From Sporichthyaceae bacterium (lineage in GTDB: Bacteria > Actinomycetota > Actinomycetes > Sporichthyales > Sporichthyaceae), in NCBI GenBank assembly GCA_036269075.1, contig DATASX010000111.1, positions 1 to 37,949 on the forward strand: a DNA stretch of 37,949 bases, written 5' to 3'. The notes below the pieces were generated by a model. That model worked only from the letters and a program-made list of their open reading frames with translations, ran no database searches and had not been told where the DNA came from. Shown piece after piece: positions 32,759 to 37,949 of this stretch. Made by a program: the position numbers and the translations under genes. Within the stretch, counting starts at the first letter, position 1. Each line of letters starts with the position of its first letter.

Positions 32759-33367
32759 GCACCCGAACAGCTTCTCCAGTTCGGCGATCGTCTGGCTCGC
32801 CTCCAGGTGCTGGACGGTGGTCATGCCCAACTCGCGGGCCGGTTTGAGGTTCCCGCCGATGTCGTCGACGAAGACCAGTTCGCTCGCGGGCAGGGCCATG
32901 CGGTCAACGGCGATCTCGTAGATCCGCTTCTCCGGCTTGCGGACCTGGTGCTCGCCGGAGATCACCAGCACGTCGAACATGTCGGCCCAGCGGGACCGGT
33001 CGTAGCGGTCGGCGCCCCACGAGTTCGACAGCAGCCCGGTGCGGAACCCAGCCTGACGCAGCGTCACAACCGCGTCGTGCATGGCGTTGTCGGCCTGCGC
33101 ACCCTCGAAGAGGGCGTCGATCAGACCCGTCGGTTCGACACCGAGGGTCTCGGCGAACTCAGTCTCGAACGCCGCCACCGAGATGCGGCCGCACTCCAGG
33201 TCGAATACCAGGGTGCGGGCCCGCGGATCGGACCGGATCGTGCGGTCGACCGTTCCCGGTTCCAGGCCCAGGCCGACGCAGTAGTGGTCGAACGAGGCGA
33301 ACAGGTTGTGGGTGAGCACCCCGCCCCAGTCGATCAGCAGCCCGCGCGGCCCCACCTCACGCGCCAC
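32744..33367 (-). CDS. HAD-superfamily hydrolase (epoxide-hydrolase N-domain type)
   Basis: This 207-residue HAD protein has motif I LLIDWGGVLT (nucleophile Asp; the usual second Asp is Gly), motif II GLLSNSWG, motif III Lys in VRKPEKRIYE and motif IV LVFVDDIGGNLKPA. This pattern matches the HAD domain of ACAD10 and the phosphatase half of soluble epoxide hydrolase. It probably hydrolyses a small phosphate ester. The GTG start at 33367 overlaps the end of the kinase gene by 11 bp, so the two are co-translated. GTG at 33355 is an alternative. It converges with the TetR gene. Confidence 0.88.
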   Translation of the reverse strand: MAREVGPRGLLIDWGGVLTHNLFASFDHYCVGLGLEPGTVDRTIRSDPRARTLVFDLECGRISVAAFETEFAETLGVEPTGLIDALFEGAQADNAMHDAVVTLRQAGFRTGLLSNSWGADRYDRSRWADMFDVLVISGEHQVRKPEKRIYEIAVDRMALPASELVFVDDIGGNLKPARELGMTTVQHLEASQTIAELEKLFGCSLTG

Positions 33368-34481
33368 GGGTCAGCGCCTCGGCCAGTTCTGCCAGCTCGA
33401 CGACGTTATGCCCGAACGAGGCCAGGTACGGGTCGTCGGTCGATCCGCTGATCGCGCGTTTATAGTTGCCCTCCATGAACACGACCGCCTTCCACAGAGC
33501 CAGGACGCGGTACCACCGCAGATCCGCGATCGAACGTCCGGTCCGGTCTGCGTAGAGCGCGCCGAGTTCCTCGCGCCGCGGGAAACCGGGTCGCCGGGTG
33601 ACCGGGGACAGTTCCATGGGCCGCGGGCCGGGGTCGTCGGCGTCGCACCACGTCTCGCACAGGTAGCCGACATCGGCCAACGGATCGCCGATCGTCGACA
33701 TTTCCCAGTCGAAGACGGCCAGGATGCGGGCCGGGGCCTCGTGGGCGGCGATCACGTTGCCGAGGCGGAAGTCGCCGTGGACCACGGTGCCCGGGCCGGA
33801 CTCCGGCAGGTTCTTGCCCAGCCACGCCGCAACCCGCTGCACGGCCGGAATCTCGCGGGTGGCGTTGTGCTCCCACAGTCCGAGGAACCGGCGCAACTGG
33901 CGCTCGAGGTACCCGGTCGGCTTGCCGTAGCCGGACAGTCCGGCAGCCTCCCAGTCGACGCCGTGGATCTCGGTGAGGGTGTCGAGCAACTGGTCGCCGA
34001 TCGCGTGGCGCTGCGTCGGCTCGTCGAGGACCGGCGGGATCTCACTGGTCATGACGACCCCGTCGACGTGGTCCATGACGTAGAACGGCGCGCCGATCAC
34101 GGTCTCGTCGATGCACACGGTCTGTACCGCCGGCACGCGCGCCCGGCCCGCCAGCGCGCGCAGCACGGTGGCTTCGCGCAGCACGTCGTGGGCCGAGGGC
34201 GGCAGCGGCCCGCGCGGGGGCCGGCGCAAGACAGCTTGCAGGCCGTCGCGCTCGAGCAGACAGGTGACGTTCGAGGCGCCCTCGCCGATGCGGGTCAGTC
34301 CGACCGGGCCGGCGCCGAGGCCGGCGGCGTCGAGGAACCGCTCGAGCGGTTCGACCACCACCAGCGGCGGTCGCGGGTTGGCGGCAGCCTGCGCCCAGGT
34401 CTGCACGATGTCGTCAGGGGAGAAGGTGCGCACTCCCATGCTCGGGTCGTCGGTGGGCTGCAAGGACTCCTTCTCGATCAC
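33357..34481 (-). CDS. APH-family phosphotransferase (ACAD10/11 kinase-like)
   Basis: This 374-residue kinase-like protein has TRIGEGASNVTCLLERDG (nucleotide loop), LRRPPRGPLPPSAHDVLREA, catalytic VVHGDFRLGNV, metal-binding FDWEMSTIGDPLADVGY and YVMDHVDGVVM. This is the APH subgroup found as the kinase domain of ACAD10/ACAD11 and beside acyl-CoA dehydrogenases in actinobacteria. In the animal enzymes the kinase phosphorylates 4-hydroxyacyl-CoA so that the dehydrogenase domain can process it. The neighbouring HAD gene completes the ACAD10 N-terminal set; no dehydrogenase is in view. The GTG start at 34481 is the first in frame; it diverges from an SDR gene 126 bp away. Confidence 0.9.
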   Translation of the reverse strand: MIEKESLQPTDDPSMGVRTFSPDDIVQTWAQAAANPRPPLVVVEPLERFLDAAGLGAGPVGLTRIGEGASNVTCLLERDGLQAVLRRPPRGPLPPSAHDVLREATVLRALAGRARVPAVQTVCIDETVIGAPFYVMDHVDGVVMTSEIPPVLDEPTQRHAIGDQLLDTLTEIHGVDWEAAGLSGYGKPTGYLERQLRRFLGLWEHNATREIPAVQRVAAWLGKNLPESGPGTVVHGDFRLGNVIAAHEAPARILAVFDWEMSTIGDPLADVGYLCETWCDADDPGPRPMELSPVTRRPGFPRREELGALYADRTGRSIADLRWYRVLALWKAVVFMEGNYKRAISGSTDDPYLASFGHNVVELAELAEALTRGA

Positions 34482-34607
34482 GACGTCATTCCATCACCGG
34501 TGTCGACCGGTGGGTGCGGCCACCCGAGGTGAGCGCCTCGGCGGCGTCCGTGACAGGCTGGGCCGGCTGTTCGGACACGACGTCCGAGCCGACGAGGAGG
34601 AACAGCG

Positions 34608-35369
34608 ATGCGGATTCCGGGGAGCGTGGCACTGGTGACCGGCGGGGCGTCCGGCCTCGGGCTGGCGACCGTGCAGGCATTGCACGCTGCCGGTGCCGGT
34701 GTGGTGATCGTCGACCTGCCCTCGTCGGCCGGCAAGGCGGTGGCCGAGGAACTCGGCGAGCGGGCGGTGTTCGCGCCTGGCGACGTGACCGACGCCGACT
34801 CGGTGGCTGCCGCGGTCGCGGCCGCCGACGGGTTGGGCCAGCTGCGGATTGCCGTCAACTGCGCGGGGATCGGGATCGCCGAGCGCACCGTCGGCAAGAA
34901 CGGGCCGGCGTCGTTGGAGGCGTTCACGCGGATCGTGACCGTCAACCTGATCGGATCGTTCAACGTCATCCGGTTGGCCGCGGCGCGGATCGCGGCGGCC
35001 GAGGAGATCGACGGCGAGCGGGGCGCGATCGTCAACACCGCCTCGGTGGCGGCCTTCGACGGGCAGATCGGGCAGGCCGCCTACTCGGCGTCGAAGGGCG
35101 GCATCGTCGGGATGACGCTGCCGATCGCGCGGGACCTGTCCGGTGTGAAGATCCGGGTGGTGACGATCGCGCCGGGGCTGTTCCGCACGCCGCTGTTCGA
35201 GACGTTGTCGGACGAGGCCATCGCGTCGCTGGAGACCCAGGTCCCGCATCCGTCACGGCTGGGCGACCCGGCCGAGTTCGCGGCACTGGTGACGCACATC
35301 GTCGAGAACCCGATGCTGAACGGCGAGACGATCCGGCTGGACGGTGCGATCCGGATGGCTCCGCGCTGA
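34608..35369 (+). CDS. SDR like 3-hydroxyacyl-CoA dehydrogenase type 2
   Basis: This 253-residue SDR has [19 protein letters not shown] (NAD motif), [15 protein letters not shown] with an Asp favouring [18 protein letters not shown], the catalytic Ser in [20 protein letters not shown] with Tyr and the following SKGGIVG Lys, and [14 protein letters not shown]. This is the pattern of HSD17B10/type 2 3-hydroxyacyl-CoA dehydrogenases, which oxidise 3-hydroxyacyl-CoA in beta-oxidation of (branched) acyl chains. The ATG lies behind GAGGAGGAACAGCG, an excellent ribosome binding site. It precedes the desaturase fusion by 64 bp on the same strand and diverges from the kinase gene. Confidence 0.9.
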   Translation: MRIPGSVALVTGGASGLGLATVQALHAAGAGVVIVDLPSSAGKAVAEELGERAVFAPGDVTDADSVAAAVAAADGLGQLRIAVNCAGIGIAERTVGKNGPASLEAFTRIVTVNLIGSFNVIRLAAARIAAAEEIDGERGAIVNTASVAAFDGQIGQAAYSASKGGIVGMTLPIARDLSGVKIRVVTIAPGLFRTPLFETLSDEAIASLETQVPHPSRLGDPAEFAALVTHIVENPMLNGETIRLDGAIRMAPR

Positions 35370-35433
35370 TCTGCCCGAATGGGGATTTGAGCAGGTAGAT
35401 TTGGTCGTCGCGACCGTCCGGTAGGAGCGTCGG

Positions 35434-37293
35434 ATGACCATCACCGCAAACCCGTCGGTCCGTCAGGTCCTCGCCCAGGTGGTACAGGACCCGCGCTACG
35501 CGGCCCTGGCTCGAAAGCCGGTGGTGTCCTGGCCGCATCTGACCCTGGTCGGCATCGCATACGGCGTCTTCGGGCTGACCACGTGGGGTTGGGCCACCGG
35601 GCATGTGCCGCTGATCGCGATGCTGATCCTGAATCAGTTCGCAATGTACGTGAGCTTCACGCCGCTGCACGACGCGGTGCACGGGTCGGCGTCGGGCAGC
35701 GCGCGGGTCAACGACGCGACCGGGACGATCTCCGGAACCCTTCTGGTGCCGGGCATCTCGACCACGATCTACCGGACCCTGCACATGGAGCACCACCGCT
35801 GGGTCGGTGACAAGAGGCGCGACCCCGACGTCTGGTTCGTCCATGCGCCGAAGGCGTTACTGCCGTTGGTGTTCGCCGGGCCGGAATGGATCTGGGCCGT
35901 CTGGTACATCCTCAAGCTGTGGTCCACCCGCTGCGTGCGGGAACGGGCGATGTTCGTCGCGATGCTGGCGATCTATCTGGGCGTCTACATCGGTTTCCTG
36001 GCCTCGCCGTACCGGCTCGCGTTTTTCGAGGTGTGGCTGCTCCCGCACTGGATGGCCTTCACCGTGCTGGTCTACGTGTTCGCGCACATCCAGCACCCGG
36101 AGGAGTCGACCTGGCAGGAAGCGCCCTTCCAGAGCACGGTGGAGGTGCGCGGCACCCTGGTCGGCAAGGTCTATTGGCTCGGGCAGACCGACCACTGCAT
36201 GCACCACGCGATGCCGCACATCTCCTTCCACCGCTACCACCACCTGTGGGAGTTGTCGGACGGGATCTTCCGCAAGCAGGGGATCCCGGAGCGGGGGATG
36301 TTCCGCGGGCCGGGACCGATCGACATCCCGCGGGCGGCGTACTCGACGACGCGGCAGGCCCGGGTCGTCGAGGCCCGGGTGGTCGGGGGCGCCGGGGTCG
36401 CGACGTTCGTGCTCGAAGGCGTAGAGGAACCGCTGCCGCTGTTCACCCCGGGCTCGCACATCGACATCCACCTGCCGAGCGGCCGGGTTCGGCAGTACTC
36501 GCTGTGCAACGCCCCCGCCGGCGAGTACCGGATCGCGATCAAGCCGGAGCCGAGCGGGCGCGGCGGCTCACTCGAGGCGCACGCGGCATTGACCGTCGGG
36601 TCCGAGGTCACGATCAGCACGCCCCGGAACAACTTCGAACTGACCGGGGCCGATCGGTACGTGCTCGTCGCCGGCGGCATCGGGATCACGCCGTTGCTGT
36701 CGATGGCGCATCACCTCTGGGAACGGGGGGTTCCGTTCGCGCTGCACGTGTGTGCCCAGGATGCGCAGGCGGTTCCGTTCCGGGACGAGTTGGCGCGGAT
36801 GCCCTTCGCGGGCGTGGTTCAGGTTCACCCGGACGCAACTCCGGGGCGCAGTTCGCTGGTGCCTGCCCAGCATCTGGGCGCACCGGGTGCGGGCGCGGCG
36901 CTCTACGTCTGCGGGCCTGGCGGATTCATGGACTGGGTCAGTGCCTCCGCCGTCGGCCTCGGGTGGCCGCTGGACGCGGTGCACCGGGAGTCGTTCTCCG
37001 GCGGGGTGCTCGACATCACCGACAGCCGGCCGTTCGACGTCGTGCTGGCGCGGCGCAACGTCACCCTGCACATCCCGGCCGACCGACAGATTCTCGACGT
37101 GCTCGCCGAACACGACGTCGACGTTCCGTGGGCCTGCTCGCAGGGCGTGTGCGGAACCTGCGTGACCGGGGTACTGGGCGGGGAGCCGGAGCATCGCGAC
37201 GCGGTGCTGTCGGCCGAAATTCGGGCGTCCAACACGGCGATGTGTTTGTGCGTATCGCGGGCCAAGTCGGCGAAGATCATTCTCGATCTCTAA
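35434..37293 (+). CDS. Fused membrane fatty acid desaturase/hydroxylase - flavin reductase - 2Fe-2S ferredoxin
   Basis: This 619-residue three-part enzyme begins with a membrane di-iron domain (residues 1-300). It has helices at about 35-70 and 145-215 and His boxes HDAVH (79-83), HMEHH (117-121), HCMHHAMPH (254-262) and HRYHH (266-270), like membrane desaturases and carotene hydroxylases. Residues about 305-530 form a phthalate-dioxygenase-reductase-type module: RQYSLC for flavin, GGIGITP and CGPGGF for NAD(P)H. The C-terminus is a plant-type ferredoxin with Cys 568, 573, 576 and 606 (CX4CX2CX29C). NAD(P)H, flavin, iron-sulfur and di-iron centres on one chain make it potentially self-sufficient. 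The substrate is unknown: fatty acid, alkyl chain or terpenoid. The ATG follows GTAGGAGCG. It is probably in an operon with the SDR. Confidence 0.92.
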   Translation: MTITANPSVRQVLAQVVQDPRYAALARKPVVSWPHLTLVGIAYGVFGLTTWGWATGHVPLIAMLILNQFAMYVSFTPLHDAVHGSASGSARVNDATGTISGTLLVPGISTTIYRTLHMEHHRWVGDKRRDPDVWFVHAPKALLPLVFAGPEWIWAVWYILKLWSTRCVRERAMFVAMLAIYLGVYIGFLASPYRLAFFEVWLLPHWMAFTVLVYVFAHIQHPEESTWQEAPFQSTVEVRGTLVGKVYWLGQTDHCMHHAMPHISFHRYHHLWELSDGIFRKQGIPERGMFRGPGPIDIPRAAYSTTRQARVVEARVVGGAGVATFVLEGVEEPLPLFTPGSHIDIHLPSGRVRQYSLCNAPAGEYRIAIKPEPSGRGGSLEAHAALTVGSEVTISTPRNNFELTGADRYVLVAGGIGITPLLSMAHHLWERGVPFALHVCAQDAQAVPFRDELARMPFAGVVQVHPDATPGRSSLVPAQHLGAPGAGAALYVCGPGGFMDWVSASAVGLGWPLDAVHRESFSGGVLDITDSRPFDVVLARRNVTLHIPADRQILDVLAEHDVDVPWACSQGVCGTCVTGVLGGEPEHRDAVLSAEIRASNTAMCLCVSRAKSAKIILDL

Positions 37294-37514
37294 GAATTGA
37301 TTTCAAGTTTAGTTTAGTTCCGTCACCATAACGGGCACCTCATCGGACGTGAGCCGGATAACGGCGGTGCGGAGGTACCTGTACCAACAACGGCGCAGAA
37401 CGCCCCGCAGGTTGGAGATCGTCTCGGAACGCTCGCTGACGGCGCGGTCGGCGACGGCGTGGCGGTGCAACGGATCGGCCCCGATTCGTGCCGCGGCGGA
37501 TGTGCCTCAGGGGG
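37294..37514. other. Intergenic stretch after the desaturase fusion
   Basis: An AT-rich patch (37294-37320) follows the stop. Beyond it the forward frame through about 37354 reads VSRITAVRRYLYQQRR-like residues without a start or a recognised family. I see no gene and no clear terminator. Confidence 0.4.
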
Positions 37515-37662
37515 CAAGATTTTAGCCACCTGTCTCGGCGCGGGGCCCTTACCGCACAGCCACATCGGGCGCCTTCGGTCGAACGGGAGAACACCGCCCG
37601 ACGCCGATCAGCTTACGTGGCTGTGCGGTCCCGCACCGAGACAGGACACCGGCCAAATCTTG
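37515..37662. repeat. Large imperfect inverted repeat
   Basis: The left arm (37515-37563: CAAGATTTTAGCC..., CCTGTCTCGGCGCGGG, ACCGCACAGCCAC) and right arm (37617-37662: GTGGCTGTGCGGT, CCCGCACCGAGACAGG, GGCCAAATCTTG) are inverted copies over about 46-49 bp with small gaps. A shorter CGGGCG/CGCCCG dyad sits in the centre. It lies about 80 bp upstream of the DUF222/HNH gene. It may be a MITE-like or REP-type element or a cruciform-forming control region. Confidence 0.75.
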
Positions 37663-37740
37663 GATCCGCGCCCCGCTTTTCGTGCGGATTCGTTTTCCGG
37701 TTCGCCGGAAATTGTCGGTGGCCTCGAATAATATTGAGTC

Positions 37741-37949
37741 ATGGATAACGCGGTGCTCGGGTCGGTCTCGGAATTCGAGACTGCACTGAGCGTTGCGCGG
37801 AAATACCTCGAGAACGAGCTCTGGTCGTGTTCGGGGTCTGAGGTCTCGGACCTGCTGCGGCAGTTGCATCGCCTGCGCGCCCAGATCGAGTCCATGGAAC
37901 TGACCGTGCTCCGCGAGGTGATCGAGCGTGGGGTCCCGGCCGAGGTCGG
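37741..37949 (+). CDS. DUF222 domain protein, 13E12/HNH family (5' part)
   Basis: The frame opens at an ATG and runs off the window after 69 codons. It starts MDNAVLGSVSEFETALSVAR, then LSDLLRQLHRL-like text (SEVSDLLRQLHRLRAQIESM) and ELTVLREVIERGVPAE. This helical opening, with RLRAQIESMELTVLREV, is the usual start of DUF222 proteins, which carry a C-terminal HNH nuclease and occur in many copies in actinobacteria (REP13E12 family). They are often mobile or repeat-associated. The HNH part lies beyond the window, so nuclease function is inferred. The upstream region is AT-richer (AATAATATTGAGTC) and holds the large inverted repeat. Confidence 0.7.
   Translation, partial: MDNAVLGSVSEFETALSVARKYLENELWSCSGSEVSDLLRQLHRLRAQIESMELTVLREVIERGVPAEV

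Noticed and set aside
37323-37594. Reverse-strand open frames near the right end
   Set aside because: They overlap the inverted repeat, lack codon bias and ribosome binding sites, and match no family I recognise.

Overview
The window is about 38 kb of very GC-rich DNA with strong third-position G/C bias, frequent GTG starts, and genes typical of high-GC Actinomycetota. These include an F420-dependent glucose-6-phosphate dehydrogenase, mycofactocin genes, a SigK-type sigma factor, a TrbO-type truncated globin and a DUF222/HNH (13E12-type) gene. Part of the core (ssb paralogue, ettA, thioesterase, truncated globin, HNH nuclease, pepN, rpiB) is the gene set that also sits together in Mycobacterium (Rv2465c-Rv2478c region). 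The genus cannot be named from the sequence; a member of the Frankiales/Sporichthyales/Geodermatophilales-like lineages would fit.

Layout. 1-3.3 kb: a decayed cupredoxin gene, tRNA-Lys, a frameshifted small gene, tRNA-His, oligoribonuclease (orn) and two small membrane proteins. 3.3-4.8 kb: a secreted protein joining a six-unit NHL-type propeller to a collagen-like Gly-X-Thr tract. 4.8-5.6 kb: no intact gene, but an excisionase-like remnant lies beside the 3' end of tRNA-Arg, and three 17-bp DnaA-box-like direct repeats precede ssb. 5.6-19.5 kb: a housekeeping block of ssb, ettA, two hotdog thioesterases, a reverse-strand operon (prolyl oligopeptidase, MscS channel, globin), HNH nuclease, malQ, a small membrane protein, DUF5130-like protein, pepN and rpiB. 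19.5-20.2 kb: a broken gene. 20.2-28.8 kb: fgd, a small membrane protein, panE, sigK, an SCO6745-like protein, two lipoproteins, an exported protein and a CaiB-type racemase/CoA-transferase.

28.9-32.1 kb holds a partial mycofactocin locus: mftE, a mycofactocin-type SDR and the glycosyltransferase mftF, with no mftA, mftB, mftC or mftD beside them. The SDR is preceded by an 80-nt nested inverted repeat. mftF is preceded by a triplicated 57-bp unit that stays in frame and offers four in-frame GTG starts. 32.1-37.3 kb looks catabolic: a TetR regulator, a HAD hydrolase and an APH-type kinase (the same two domains as the N-terminal half of ACAD10), an SDR like 3-hydroxyacyl-CoA dehydrogenase type 2, and a 619-residue fusion of a membrane di-iron desaturase/hydroxylase with its own flavin reductase and 2Fe-2S ferredoxin. 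The right end has a large inverted repeat upstream of a truncated DUF222/HNH gene.

The most unusual items are the self-sufficient desaturase-reductase-ferredoxin fusion, the orphan mftE-SDR-mftF locus with its repeated start module, the NHL-collagen fusion, and the long dyads between convergent genes. No CRISPR array, intact transposase, integrase or rRNA gene was seen.
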